Positions 26,698 through 35,679 of a stretch of 64,000 nt of DNA are shown piece after piece. Numbering within the stretch: position 1 is the stretch's first letter; the number at the start of each line of letters is the position of its first letter. Under the pieces are notes generated by a model. The model was not told where the DNA came from, did no database searches, and worked only from the letters and a program-made list of their open reading frames with translations. The stretch covers positions 1-64,000 of the forward strand of contig JAFAWQ010000052.1 in NCBI GenBank assembly GCA_019241645.1, written 5' to 3'. Position numbers and translations under genes: made by a program. The DNA comes from Alphaproteobacteria bacterium (GTDB taxonomy: Bacteria; Pseudomonadota; Alphaproteobacteria; Micropepsales; Micropepsaceae).

Positions 26698-27464
26698 GTT
26701 GCAGCTCCTTTCGGTTGTTGGGTGCGGGCCGTCATCCAGTCCTCAAAGCATGTTGCGGCAATACGCGCGTTGGTGCCCGGAACGAGCGTTTCGTCGCCGA
26801 TCTCATAGCCATAATAGAGCGCATGCGGATCGCCCACCACACCGCGTGGATCGTTTGTCGCTTTGAGGTAGCGCGCGACGAGTTCGCTCATGCGCAGCTT
26901 TTCGGGACCGGCGATCTCGACGATGCCATTGGCAGGAGCCGCCAGCGCGACGTCGGTCATGGCGTCTGCCACGTTATCGGCCGAGATCGGTTGGAAATAC
27001 GCCGTGGGTACGTGGATGGTTTGTCCGGCCGTGCCGGTGTCCGCGATGGCCTTGGTGAATTCGAAGAACTGCGTCGAGTGCACGATCGTGTACGGGACGC
27101 CGCCGTTCTGGATGAGATTTTCCTGTGCCGCCTTGCCGCGGAAATAACCGCTGCCTGAAAGACGTTCGGTGCCCACCACCGAGAGCGCGACGTGGTGTTG
27201 GACGCCGGCGGCCTTTTCCGCGGCAAGCAGGTTCTTGTTCGATGTTTCGAAGAATTCCACGGCGGCTCTTTCGTCGAAGGAGGACGAATTGGAGAGATCG
27301 ATCATTACCTGCGCGCCGGCCAGCGCCGCGGCTAATCCTTCGCCGGTGATGGTGTTGACGCCAGTGTTCGGAGACGCCGCCACCACATCGTGTCCCTTGT
27401 TGCGCAGCCGTTCCACAGTCTTCGAGCCGATGAGGCCGCTGCCGCCTATCACCACGATCTTCAT
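26694..27464 (-). CDS. NmrA-like NAD(P)-binding SDR-family protein
   Basis: Atypical short-chain dehydrogenase-fold protein (256 aa). It opens directly with the dinucleotide-binding motif KIVVIGGSGLIG (Gly7 to Gly13). The segment HVALSVVGTERL followed by SGYFRGKAAQE is the NmrA/NAD(P)H-quinone-reductase pattern, where the classical YxxxK is replaced by a Tyr/Lys pair. It may reduce a small quinone or epimerise, or act as a redox sensor. The ATG at 27464 is preceded by AAGGAG, 6 nt away. It is 23 nt after the haloperoxidase-type gene and overlaps the cupin gene. Confidence 0.85.
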   Translation of the reverse strand: MKIVVIGGSGLIGSKTVERLRNKGHDVVAASPNTGVNTITGEGLAAALAGAQVMIDLSNSSSFDERAAVEFFETSNKNLLAAEKAAGVQHHVALSVVGTERLSGSGYFRGKAAQENLIQNGGVPYTIVHSTQFFEFTKAIADTGTAGQTIHVPTAYFQPISADNVADAMTDVALAAPANGIVEIAGPEKLRMSELVARYLKATNDPRGVVGDPHALYYGYEIGDETLVPGTNARIAATCFEDWMTARTQQPKGAAT

Positions 27465-27487
27465 GCCGATCTCCTTCGGGCGCAGGC

Positions 27488-28315
27488 TTAGGACTTGATG
27501 AAGCCGAGCAGGTCGGGGTTGATGACATCCGCATGAGTCGTGCACATGCCGTGCGGATAGCCCGGATAGACCTTTAACGTTCCGTGTTTCACAAGTTTCG
27601 CGGTGAGCGTGGCTGAATCCGCAATCGGAACAATCTGGTCATCGTCGCCGTGCAGGACGATTACGGGGACATCGATGGTTTTCAGGTCATCGGTGAAGTC
27701 GGTTTCCGAGAACGCCTTGACGCATTCGTATTGCGCGTTGGCGGCTCCCATCATGGCTTGGCGCCACCAGTTGAGACGGATCTGCTCGTTCACGTCCGCG
27801 CCGGGCCGGTTGAAGCCGTAGAAGGGGAGGATAAAGCTCCAGTAATATTCCGAGCGGTTGCCGGCGACGCCCGCTCGAATCTCGTCAAACACTTCGATTG
27901 GTGTGCCGCCCGGATTCTTGGCTGACTTGACCATCACGGGCGGTACGGCGCCGATCAAAACCAATTTCGAAACGGCCCCCGTACCGTACTTCGCCACGTA
28001 ACGCGCCGCTTCGCCGCCGCCCGTGGAATGGCCGATATGGATTGCATTCTGAAGGTCGAGAACCTTCGCCAGCTCCGCCATGTCGGCCGCGTAAGTATCC
28101 ATGTCATGACCGCCCGCCGTTTGCGTCGAACGGCCGTGACCGCGGCGATCGTGCGCGATCACGCGATAGCCGTGCTGCAGTAAGAACAGCATCTGGGCGT
28201 CCCAGTCATCGCCGCTGAGCGGCCAGCCATGATGGAAGACAATGGCCTGAGCATCTCTCGGGCCCCAGTCCTTGAAATAGATTTCCGTCCCGTCACGAAT
28301 TGTGATGATGCTCAT
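27488..28315 (-). CDS. Non-haem chloroperoxidase / aryl-esterase-type hydrolase
   Basis: Alpha/beta-hydrolase (275 aa) of the cofactor-free haloperoxidase group, which makes peracids or hydrolyses aryl esters and lactones. HHGWPLSGDDWD at 28-39 and RRGHGRS at 57-63 are diagnostic. The triad is Ser97 (GHSTGG), Asp in HGDDDQIVP and His in YPHGMCTTH. The ATG at 28315 has AAGAAGGGA upstream. It is the first gene of the five-gene unit, and its leader carries a decayed DUF4331 fragment and the 37-bp element. Peracid chemistry would fit with a Dyp peroxidase next door, but this link is inferred. Confidence 0.9.
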   Translation of the reverse strand: MSIITIRDGTEIYFKDWGPRDAQAIVFHHGWPLSGDDWDAQMLFLLQHGYRVIAHDRRGHGRSTQTAGGHDMDTYAADMAELAKVLDLQNAIHIGHSTGGGEAARYVAKYGTGAVSKLVLIGAVPPVMVKSAKNPGGTPIEVFDEIRAGVAGNRSEYYWSFILPFYGFNRPGADVNEQIRLNWWRQAMMGAANAQYECVKAFSETDFTDDLKTIDVPVIVLHGDDDQIVPIADSATLTAKLVKHGTLKVYPGYPHGMCTTHADVINPDLLGFIKS

Positions 28316-28331
28316 GGTCTCGTTTCCCTTC

Positions 28332-28488
28332 TTGCGCCCCTTCATTGTTTACGGTGAGCCGGACCTCGCGACCGTTCGGAGCATGAAACACCGCGCAGGA
28401 CTGTCTTTTTCTCAGCATTGTATTCGAGCTCACGGATTTGAGGCCGAGCTCCTTGTCCGCAGGCTCGAACTTCCCGCATTGCCGCCTT
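28332..28488 (-). pseudogene. Decayed DUF4331 gene fragment
   Basis: On the minus strand three pieces in two frames line up, in order, with the intact DUF4331 gene at 22761-24329. They are CGKFEPADKELGL (compare AAKFSPSEDEIRF), RELEYNAEKKTVLRGV (compare GALQRDAEGRIVQRGV) and APNGREVRLTVNNEG (compare LPDGRKLQLTVNEEG). The DNA also matches: GTCCTGCGCGGTGTTT against GTCCAGCGCGGTGTTT, and GCGGCAATGCGG in both. At least two frameshifts separate the pieces, so no protein is made. It lies between the 37-bp element copy B and the hydrolase gene, so it is the ghost of a duplicated DUF4331 gene. Confidence 0.65.
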
Positions 28489-28572
28489 GGATAAGTCTGC
28501 TGGCAACGATCCAACAGCCGAGGGCATTCCAGAAGCTCGCATGCCAACACTAGTTTGAAGAGCGTAGATTCA

Positions 28573-28609
28573 CTTGCCCGGAAGCGCCCAAACTTTCACC
28601 TCGCTGCTG
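28573..28609 (-). promoter_or_regulatory. 37-bp shared upstream element, copy B
   Basis: Second copy of the block at 24389-24425 (32 of 37 identical, same orientation). On the minus strand it reads GTGAAAGTTTGGGCGCTT after CAGCAGCGAG. It stands about 260 nt before the hydrolase start at 28315, with the DUF4331 remnant between. The flanks on either side are not alike in the two copies, so the block has been kept better than its surroundings. Confidence 0.55.
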
Positions 28610-28741
28610 AATCAGCCGATTAGGCATGCAGTTCTAGGAGGCTTACTCGACTTCCATGCCGTGCGCATGATGACGCCCGGATCCGCCCAAGAAGCGTAGA
28701 TTGTTTAAGACGGTGAGTGCGTAGCGGCGAGGTTTAGAAGA

Positions 28742-29059
28742 CTACCGGTCGTAATTGTTGCGATTCGAATAGAACACCAAGGCCATAAGGCCGCCGCCCA
28801 CGACAATAGAAAAGATGACCCCGAGGATCAGCATCCCCCAACCCATCCCGCTCATTTGCGCGCTGACGGAATTCCAGATGTGGACTGCCATCCAGATGAC
28901 CGCAACCAGCATCGCGAGCAGGGCAATGACAACAAACCAGCCGCCTGCAGAGAGGCGTTTCCCGGTAGAGCCAAGCTGGAACAACGCCATCTCCCCATAG
29001 AGCGCCCAGTCTAGGTACATGGCAAGTCTGTCAGTCAAGGATAATCGCCGCCTGATCAC
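28742..29059 (-). CDS. Small two-helix membrane protein
   Basis: Hypothetical protein of 105 aa, not a family I can name. Two hydrophobic helices lie at about residues 42-62 and 74-97, with a short loop holding MSGMGWG. The end (YSNRNNYDR) is polar and probably cytoplasmic. No strong ribosome site precedes the ATG at 29059; an in-frame ATG at 29020 is the alternative. It is 426 nt before the hydrolase unit on the same strand and is probably separate from it. Confidence 0.55.
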   Translation of the reverse strand: MIRRRLSLTDRLAMYLDWALYGEMALFQLGSTGKRLSAGGWFVVIALLAMLVAVIWMAVHIWNSVSAQMSGMGWGMLILGVIFSIVVGGGLMALVFYSNRNNYDR

Positions 29060-29389
29060 ATCCGGTCACCGCATTCGTGATTATCGGAATGCGGAGGGTG
29101 CAAGGAAATTGATGACCGTAAAGCGAACCGACGGTTGTGCCCCTGGCACCGGCGTTATGACGCCAGCACCGTGTGATGATTTCGGCATTAGTTTGCAAGA
29201 GAGTGGGGCAGGGTCCCCCGCCCCTCTGTAGATCGAGGGGCGAGCATCGGCGTACTAAGTGTCGGCCTTGGGACCGGAAATATGCCCGGCATGAACCGGT
29301 GGCTCGGAGAAAATGTGGTTTGGCCTTATGCCAATTTCCAACTCCAAGAATACATGTTTTACAGGCGCGCACTCGGATATTAGCGGAGT
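29060..29389. other. Noncoding interval holding repeat copy 1
   Basis: About 330 bp between the divergent small membrane proteins. It contains the first copy of the 86-bp repeat (29139-29224), which ends in a GGGGC/GCCCC hairpin. No gene with a start signal was seen on either strand. Confidence 0.5.
29139..29224 (+). repeat. 86-bp direct repeat, copy 1
   Basis: About 90% identical to 29983-30069, same orientation. It starts GCCCCTGG, has the shared centre CACCGTGTGATGATTTCGGC, and ends with a GGGGC...GCCCC stem that could stop transcription or fold in RNA. The flanks differ between copies. Confidence 0.75.
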
Positions 29390-29716
29390 ATGGCAACCAA
29401 CATGGATAATCAAAGAACGTCATCGAGGAGCAACATGGTCGTAGCGATTACCGTCATTGCCGCCGTTCTCTGGTGTGTGCCCCTGGCTTTCAACACGGTC
29501 CTCGTCATAGATCAGTATAGGCAGGGCACAGGTTCATTCTTTTTGATCGGTATCGGTATCGTCCCCTATGCGATTGGGCTTCTAATTGCGGTTCTCGGAC
29601 CGTTGCTACTGGTGCGACAGGGTCATGAAAGTGCCGCATTAACTTTGGCTACGGTCATGCTCGCAGTTTCTCTTCCAGCAAATCTATTGTGGTTGCTGGG
29701 TATGGGTAGCACGTGA
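29390..29716 (+). CDS. Small three-helix membrane protein
   Basis: Hypothetical protein of 108 aa with three predicted membrane helices at about residues 16-38, 49-75 and 83-104, separated by short loops. No family recognised. A GCGGAG site lies just before the ATG at 29390, and a second ATG at 29402 would have better spacing. It lies alone between two copies of the 86-bp repeat, which makes it a possible cargo gene of an old duplication. Confidence 0.55.
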   Translation: MATNMDNQRTSSRSNMVVAITVIAAVLWCVPLAFNTVLVIDQYRQGTGSFFLIGIGIVPYAIGLLIAVLGPLLLVRQGHESAALTLATVMLAVSLPANLLWLLGMGST

Positions 29717-29982
29717 GCGCTTGATCCCCTATCGCCGTAGATCGTGCGGTGCACACTCACCGCCATCATCCTTCGCCGGAATAATCCCGTTTGGAACCTC
29801 GGTGACGGTTAATCCATTTCCGGCCTTGCCGAGCCTGAACATCGCTGAACATGGCTATGCGCAGAAGCGCATCCCGCGCGTCGCCGCGAAGGCGGAAATT
29901 GTTGGTATCGCCGGTGGTTCGTGGTCTTGCAAACAACAGATTTTTTTACGTTATCAACCGCTTGGGGCAGGCAACCCGGTAA

Positions 29983-30069
29983 GCCCCTGGGCACCAGCGT
30001 TCTGGCGCCAGCACCGTGTGATGATTTCGGCATTCGTTTGCAAGAGAGTGGGGCCGGGTCCCCCGCCCC
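29983..30069 (+). repeat. 86-bp direct repeat, copy 2
   Basis: Partner of 29139-29224. It has one extra G near the start, and its first part contains the perfect palindrome TGGCGCCA. The GGGGC/GCCCC stem at the right end is intact. Two copies 840 bp apart bracket the three-helix membrane protein. Confidence 0.75.
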
Positions 30070-30405
30070 ATCTACCCCACATCACATCTTGCGGTTTCCG
30101 CACCGCACGCGCATTTGAAGTACCGACTCCGTGGTGGAAGTGCGATGACCCGGATTACACTAACGCCGTTATACGGCTTTTATATTTTTTGACGCTTCGA
30201 GCCCGCTCGAAATCATATGCCCGTCCGTCCAAATTCGGGCTTCGGATTAAGGCCCCCCAGCGGGCATGACTGGAGCGCGCAAATGTGGCACCTGCATGGG
30301 ACCAACCTGCATTCGGCGAATACACTCGACGCGCGCACATGGGCGCCTTGCGCGGAGGAGGAAGAAGTCCCGCACGACAAAACCCCCCAGGCTGTTCTGT
30401 GGGAT

Positions 30406-30483
30406 ATGGGCAGGATTTTGGCCATCGCGGCAAGTTTCGCACTGACAGCAAATCTTGCGCTCCTTGCGTTCCACATCGCTTGA
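30406..30483 (+). CDS. Possible leader microprotein, 25 aa
   Basis: Frame of 25 codons encoding one hydrophobic helix (MGRILAIAASFALTANLA and a short tail). It stops 5 nt before the porin ATG, and the porin has no ribosome site of its own, so translation of this frame could feed the porin start. Only a weak GTGGGA precedes it. It could equally be chance. Confidence 0.25.
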   Translation: MGRILAIAASFALTANLALLAFHIA

Positions 30484-30488
30484 ACCCG

Positions 30489-31658
30489 ATGATGCAAAAC
30501 ACGCGCTCCAGACTTCACGAAGGCCGATGTTTTGGTGCGGGCTTATTCGCTCTCTGCATGGCGGACGGAGCCATCGCCGACCCGGCGCCCATGCCGGCAA
30601 TGAGTGCATCGCTGGGCGCCAATCCCGATCCGCTATCGCTAGAAGGCGGGCCGCTGGGAAAGATTTACATCACCGGCGCGCTGACGGGCCTAGGCTATTG
30701 GCAAAGTGAGCCGGTTCCGAGTGATCGGGACAGCCGCATCGATATCACCAACGGCCAGGTATTCGTGCAGAAGACGGATGGCTGGCTGCAATTCTATGTC
30801 CAGGCAGGGGCATATTCGCTGCCATCGCTCGGCACTCCTTACATCAAGGCCAGCGACATGCCGGAAAAGACGTATGGCGTCGTCCCGCAGGCTTTCGTGA
30901 AGCTCGCGCTGTTCGACGGATTTTCCGTGCAAGCGGGAAAGCTGCCGACCCTGATCGGCGACGAATACACGTTTACATTCGAAAACATGAATATAGCGCG
31001 CGGACTGCTGTGGAATCAGGAGCCGGCGGTGAGCCGCGGCGTGCAGGCCAACTACGCGACGGGCCCCCTGACATTCGCGCTGTCGTTGAACGATGGCTTT
31101 TACTCGAACGTGTACAACTGGGTGTCCGGCTCGGCGGCGTGGACCATCGACAGTTCCAACAGCGTAAGCTTCATCGGCGGCGGCAATTTCGGCCGCACGC
31201 ATGCTTCAAATTTCGCGACGCCGATGGCGCAGAACAATGGCAACATCTTCAACCTGATCTACACGCATGCCGGCGGCCCATGGACGATCAGTCCCTATCT
31301 GCAATATGCGAGTGTTCCATCCGATGCGTCTCTCGGAATCGCGCACAGCGCCTCGACCTATGGCGGCGCGGTTCTTGTTGGCTATGCCTTCGATGAAAAC
31401 TGGAAGCTTGCGGCACGCGGGGAATACATCAAATCCACCGGTAGTTTCACCAATGGCGCGCCGAGTCTGCTCTACGGACCGGGCAGCGATGCCTGGTCGC
31501 TGACGATAACGCCGACATACCAGAAGGGAATCTTTTTCGCGCGCGCCGAAGGCTCCTACACCGGCATCGGCCATTCGGCGGCGGGGTTCGAGTTCGGCAG
31601 GAATTTCGACAAGTCCTCGCAGGCACGTCTGATGCTGGAAGCCGGCGTGCTGTTCTAG
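30489..31658 (+). CDS. Outer-membrane beta-barrel porin (BBP2-like) of the kdp locus
   Basis: Outer-membrane protein of 389 aa. A signal peptide ends near residue 31 (AIA). The body has alternating short beta strands typical of the BBP2/DUF1597 porins: [34 protein letters not shown], and a C-terminal LMLEAGVLF ending in Phe as outer-membrane barrels do. The ATG at 30489 is chosen as the first before the signal peptide. It is 15 nt before the kdp microproteins, so it probably lets ions reach the periplasm for Kdp uptake; this pairing is inferred from position. Confidence 0.8.
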   Translation: MMQNTRSRLHEGRCFGAGLFALCMADGAIADPAPMPAMSASLGANPDPLSLEGGPLGKIYITGALTGLGYWQSEPVPSDRDSRIDITNGQVFVQKTDGWLQFYVQAGAYSLPSLGTPYIKASDMPEKTYGVVPQAFVKLALFDGFSVQAGKLPTLIGDEYTFTFENMNIARGLLWNQEPAVSRGVQANYATGPLTFALSLNDGFYSNVYNWVSGSAAWTIDSSNSVSFIGGGNFGRTHASNFATPMAQNNGNIFNLIYTHAGGPWTISPYLQYASVPSDASLGIAHSASTYGGAVLVGYAFDENWKLAARGEYIKSTGSFTNGAPSLLYGPGSDAWSLTITPTYQKGIFFARAEGSYTGIGHSAAGFEFGRNFDKSSQARLMLEAGVLF

Positions 31659-31673
31659 AAAGAGGAGAGCGCC

Positions 31674-31757
31674 ATGCTTGACATTGTGTTTATTGCCGGC
31701 GGTTTCGCGATGTTCGCCATCGCGATCGCCTATGCCTTCGCTTGCGAGAGACTGTGA
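31674..31757 (+). CDS. 27-aa membrane microprotein of the kdp operon
   Basis: Very small protein, one membrane helix ([20 protein letters not shown] followed by AFACERL). An AGGAG site 6 nt before the ATG is the strongest in the locus, and the stop overlaps the kdpF ATG by 1 nt (TGATG). I recall similar unannotated frames ending C-(D/E)-R-L before kdpF in other bacteria, but could not check. It may be a second KdpF-like stabilising peptide. Confidence 0.7.
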   Translation: MLDIVFIAGGFAMFAIAIAYAFACERL

Positions 31758-31846
31758 TGACTCTGGACTATGCACTCGGCGCGTTCGTGACGCTCGGAAT
31801 CCTGATCTATCTTGTTTACGCGCTCATCCGCCCCGAGCGCTTCTGA
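31757..31846 (+). CDS. kdpF: K+-transporting ATPase subunit KdpF
   Basis: 29-aa single-helix peptide that stabilises the KdpABC complex in the inner membrane. The sequence [20 protein letters not shown], then YALIRPERF, fits the KdpF pattern, including the conserved (L/I)xxPExF end. The start overlaps the stop of the preceding microprotein and the stop is 11 nt before kdpA. Confidence 0.85.
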   Translation: MTLDYALGAFVTLGILIYLVYALIRPERF

Positions 31847-31857
31847 GGATCTCGGCA

Positions 31858-33585
31858 ATGACGGCAAATGGCTGGCTTCAGATTGCGCTCTTCAGCGTAA
31901 TCATTATCGCAATCGCGAAACCACTCGGCGGCTACATGACGCAAGTCTTCAATGGCGAGCGCACATTGCTGTCTCCTGTTCTGCGTCCGATCGAGCGGGC
32001 GATTTATGCTATCTGCGGCGTGCGAGAGGACGACGATCAGCACTGGACTGCCTACACCGTCGGCATGCTGCTCTTCAGCTTCGCCAGTTTCGCCATACTC
32101 TACCTGCTGCAGCGCATTCAGGGCAGTTTGCCGTTGAATCCACAGCACTACGCCGCTGTCAGCGAGCATCTCGCCTTCAACACGTCAATCAGCTTCGTCA
32201 CCAACACGAACTGGCAATCGTACGTGCCGGAGACGACCTACGGCTATTTCGTGCAGATGGCGGGTCTCACCGTCCACAATTTCGTGTCCGCGGCGGCCGG
32301 CATCGCGCTGGCAATCGCGCTCATTCGTGGATTCACGCGGCGCACCGCCAGCGCACTGGGGAACTTTTGGGTCGATCTCACCCGTTGCGTTCTTTATATT
32401 CTTCTGCCGATTGCGATCGTCGTGACGCTGTTCTTCGTCTGGCAGGGCGTACCGCAGAACCTGCTGTCCTACACGGTCGTGCACACGCTGGAGGGTGCCG
32501 ATCAGACCATTGCACAGGGTCCGGTGGCTTCCCAGGAAGCAATCAAGATGCTGGGCACGAACGGCGGCGGCTTTTTCAATGCCAACTCCTCGCACCCGTT
32601 CGAAAACCCGAACGCAATCACCAATCTTGTGCAGATCATCCTCATCTTCTCGATCGGCGCGGCACTCACGAATGTGTTCGGCCGCGTGGTGGGAAATCAG
32701 CGCCAGGGGTGGGCGATCTTCGCCGTCATGGGCGTGCTGTTCCTCGCCGGAACAACGGTGGCTTACTGGGCCGAATCTCGGCCCAATCCGGCCCTGGCGG
32801 GCACTCATGTCGATCAGAATGTTTCGGCAATGCAGGCCGGCGGCAACATGGAAGGCAAGGAGGTCCGCTTCGGTATCGCCAACTCCGCGCTTTTCGCGAC
32901 AGTGACGACCGACGCATCGTGCGGCGCAATCAATTCCTGGCATGACAGCTTCATGCCGCTCGGCGGACTGGTGCCGATGCTCAACATCCAGCTCGGCGAA
33001 ATCATTTTCGGCGGCGTCGGGTCCGGCCTTTACGGCATGTTACTCTTTGTCATCGTGGCGATGTTCGTGGCCGGGCTGATGGTGGGGCGCACGCCGGAAT
33101 ATCTCGGCAAGAAGCTCGAAGCCCGCGAGGTGAAGATGGCCATGCTTGGAATTCTGATCCTGCCGCTGTCCATTCTCGGTTTCACGGCGCTGGCCGCGGT
33201 GCTTCCTGCAGGCGTGGCGGCCTTGAACAATGCCGGTCCGCATGGCTTCAGCGAGATGCTGTACGCGTTCACCTCTGCCACCGGAAACAACGGCAGCGCT
33301 TTCGGCGGCATTTCCGCGAACGTGCCGTTCTACAACTCCACACTTGGCGCAGCGATGTTTATCGGTCGCTTCCTGATGATTGTGCCCATGATGGCGGTCG
33401 CGGGATCGCTGGCCGCCAAGAAGATCGTCCCCGCATCGGCCGGCACCTTTCCAACCACCGGCCCGCTGTTCGTCGGGCTGACAGTTGGCGTCATCCTGAT
33501 CGTCGGCGGGCTCACCTATTTTCCGGCGCTCGCGCTAGGCCCCATCGTCGAGCACTTCGCGATGCTGGCCGGCAAGCTCTACTGA
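31858..33585 (+). CDS. kdpA: K+-transporting ATPase subunit KdpA
   Basis: Potassium-binding channel-like subunit (575 aa) of the high-affinity Kdp pump. It has about ten membrane helices and the selectivity-filter loops of the superfamily: [49 protein letters not shown] and [13 protein letters not shown]. The ATG at 31858 has GAGGAT about 9 nt upstream; open frame before it overlaps the microproteins and is not used. Length is normal. Confidence 0.97.
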   Translation: MTANGWLQIALFSVIIIAIAKPLGGYMTQVFNGERTLLSPVLRPIERAIYAICGVREDDDQHWTAYTVGMLLFSFASFAILYLLQRIQGSLPLNPQHYAAVSEHLAFNTSISFVTNTNWQSYVPETTYGYFVQMAGLTVHNFVSAAAGIALAIALIRGFTRRTASALGNFWVDLTRCVLYILLPIAIVVTLFFVWQGVPQNLLSYTVVHTLEGADQTIAQGPVASQEAIKMLGTNGGGFFNANSSHPFENPNAITNLVQIILIFSIGAALTNVFGRVVGNQRQGWAIFAVMGVLFLAGTTVAYWAESRPNPALAGTHVDQNVSAMQAGGNMEGKEVRFGIANSALFATVTTDASCGAINSWHDSFMPLGGLVPMLNIQLGEIIFGGVGSGLYGMLLFVIVAMFVAGLMVGRTPEYLGKKLEAREVKMAMLGILILPLSILGFTALAAVLPAGVAALNNAGPHGFSEMLYAFTSATGNNGSAFGGISANVPFYNSTLGAAMFIGRFLMIVPMMAVAGSLAAKKIVPASAGTFPTTGPLFVGLTVGVILIVGGLTYFPALALGPIVEHFAMLAGKLY

Positions 33586-33593
33586 GATCCGCA

Positions 33594-35672
33594 ATGAACT
33601 ACGCACCTACAGAGCCAATGGGACTCGAAAAGGCCAGGACACGCATGCCGGTGTCCACGATGACCGATCCGGACATTCTTGTGCCGGCGATATGGGATTC
33701 GGTCAAAAAACTCCATCCGCGCCACATGATCGGCAACCCCGTGATGTTCTGCGTGGAAATCGTGGCGGCGCTCACCACACTTCTGTTTCTGCGTGATCTC
33801 TTCACCGGCGGCAATTTGCTGTTTTCATTTCAGATCAACCTGTGGCTCTGGTTCACGCTGGTGTTTGCCAATTTCGCGGAAGCGGTGGCGGAGGGCCGCG
33901 GCAAGGCGCAAGCAGCATCCTTGCGCAAGACCAAGACCGACACGGCTGCGAAGCTGCTGGATAGCGGTGCCGTCAATTGGCAGTCGGTTCCGGCCACGGC
34001 GCTCAAGGAAGGAGACGTCGTGCTGGTCGAGGCCGGAGACCTCATTCCAAGCGATGGCGATGTGATCGAAGGCGTAGCCTCGGTCGACGAGGCGGCGATC
34101 ACCGGAGAGTCGGCGCCTGTGATCCGCGAGTCCGGCGGTGACCGTTCGGCCGTCACTGGCGGAACTCAGGTCATTTCCGACTGGATCAAGGTGAAGATCA
34201 CCGCCGCGCCTGGTCACACTTTCCTCGATCGCATGATCGCGCTTGTCGAAGGCGCCGCGCGGCAGAAGACTCCGAACGAAATCGCGCTCAACATCCTGCT
34301 CGCCGGCATGACGCTCATCTTCGTATTCGCGGTGGCGACCGTGCCGAGCTACGCGAAGTACGCTGGCGGCACGGTCAGTGTCCTCGTCCTGGTGGCGCTG
34401 TTCGTCACGCTCATTCCCACGACGATCGGCGCGCTGCTGTCGGCCATTGGCATCGCCGGAATGGATAGGCTTGTGCGGTTCAACGTGCTCGCCATGTCTG
34501 GCCGCGCGGTCGAAGCTGCGGGCGACGTGGATACGCTGCTGCTCGACAAGACTGGAACCATCACTCTGGGTAACCGGCAGGCGGCGGAGTTTCTCCCATT
34601 GCCCGGTGTGGACGAGCGTGAGGTCGCCGACGCGGCCCAACTCTCCTCGCTGTCCGACGAAACCCCTGAAGGCCGCTCGATCGTCGTCCTTGCCAAGGAG
34701 AAATACGGCATCCGTGGCCGCGATCTCAGCAGCCTGCACGCGCAGTTCGTCCCTTTTTCGGCGCAAACACGCATCAGCGGGATTGATTGCGACGGTACGT
34801 CGATCCGCAAGGGGGCCGTTGACGCAGTGATGGGCTGGGTGGGCCCCGCCGCCAGCCGCAGCGCCGAACTCAATGTCGTTGCCGACCGCATCGCCAAGAG
34901 TGGCGGCACGCCGCTGGCCGTCGCCAGAGACAGGCAATTGCTTGGCGTCATTCATCTGAAGGATATCGTGAAGGGTGGTATCCGCGAGCGGTTCGCAGCG
35001 TTGCGCAACATGGGTATCCGCACGGTAATGATCACGGGGGATAACCCGCTTACGGCAGCCGCCATCGCGGCGGAATCGGGCGTTGACGATTTCCTGGCCC
35101 AAGCGACACCGGAGACCAAGCTCAAGCTCATCCGCGATGAACAGGCACAAGGCAAGCTCGTGGCGATGTGCGGCGACGGCACCAACGATGCGCCGGCGCT
35201 TGCCCAAGCCGATGTCGGCGTCGCAATGAACACCGGCACCATGGCCGCCCGAGAAGCCGGGAACATGGTCGATCTCGACAGCGATCCCACCAAGCTCATT
35301 GAAATCGTGGAGATCGGCAAGCAACTCTTGATGACGCGCGGCGCGCTGACGACGTTCTCAATCGCCAACGACGTAGCGAAGTATTTCGCCATCATCCCGG
35401 CGATGTTCGCCGCCCTTTATCCGCAGTTGCAGGCTTTGAATATCATGGGGCTGCATTCGCCTCAGAGCGCGATACTTTCCGCCATCATCTTCAACGCGCT
35501 GATTATCGTGGCGCTGATTCCGTTGGCGCTGCGGGGTGTTTCTTATCGTGCAATCGGCGCCGCTAGTCTGCTGCGCCGCAACCTCTTAATCTATGGCCTG
35601 GGCGGCATTGCCGTGCCGTTCATCGGCATCAAGCTGATCGACATGTTCGTCAGCGCCGTTGGCCTTGCGTGA
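33594..35672 (+). CDS. kdpB: K+-transporting P-type ATPase KdpB
   Basis: Catalytic P-type ATPase subunit (692 aa) that powers KdpA. The phosphorylated residue is Asp318 in [11 protein letters not shown]; the actuator loop TGES is seen in [10 protein letters not shown]; the hinge [22 protein letters not shown] is complete, and the N-domain [11 protein letters not shown] block is present. It has about seven membrane helices. It starts 8 nt after kdpA and ends 7 nt before kdpC. Confidence 0.97.
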   Translation: MNYAPTEPMGLEKARTRMPVSTMTDPDILVPAIWDSVKKLHPRHMIGNPVMFCVEIVAALTTLLFLRDLFTGGNLLFSFQINLWLWFTLVFANFAEAVAEGRGKAQAASLRKTKTDTAAKLLDSGAVNWQSVPATALKEGDVVLVEAGDLIPSDGDVIEGVASVDEAAITGESAPVIRESGGDRSAVTGGTQVISDWIKVKITAAPGHTFLDRMIALVEGAARQKTPNEIALNILLAGMTLIFVFAVATVPSYAKYAGGTVSVLVLVALFVTLIPTTIGALLSAIGIAGMDRLVRFNVLAMSGRAVEAAGDVDTLLLDKTGTITLGNRQAAEFLPLPGVDEREVADAAQLSSLSDETPEGRSIVVLAKEKYGIRGRDLSSLHAQFVPFSAQTRISGIDCDGTSIRKGAVDAVMGWVGPAASRSAELNVVADRIAKSGGTPLAVARDRQLLGVIHLKDIVKGGIRERFAALRNMGIRTVMITGDNPLTAAAIAAESGVDDFLAQATPETKLKLIRDEQAQGKLVAMCGDGTNDAPALAQADVGVAMNTGTMAAREAGNMVDLDSDPTKLIEIVEIGKQLLMTRGALTTFSIANDVAKYFAIIPAMFAALYPQLQALNIMGLHSPQSAILSAIIFNALIIVALIPLALRGVSYRAIGAASLLRRNLLIYGLGGIAVPFIGIKLIDMFVSAVGLA

Positions 35673-35679
35673 GGATACC

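Larger units (their letters stand above)
29717..30488. other. Gene-poor interval before the kdp locus
   Basis: About 770 bp. It contains repeat copy 2 (29983-30069), a TGAACAT pair near 29838-29855 and, at its right end, a possible 25-codon hydrophobic frame (30406-30483). The longer open frames here cross the repeat and have no domain or ribosome site, so they are not called. Promoters for the porin-kdp operon should lie in the last ~250 bp. Confidence 0.45.

Noticed and set aside
29721-30269. A 182-codon frame before the kdp locus
   Set aside because: It runs through repeat copy 2 and has no domain or ribosome site.
33825-35324. A 499-codon open frame antisense to kdpB
   Set aside because: Shadow of a very well conserved gene; composition rich in Arg, His and Gln with no domain.
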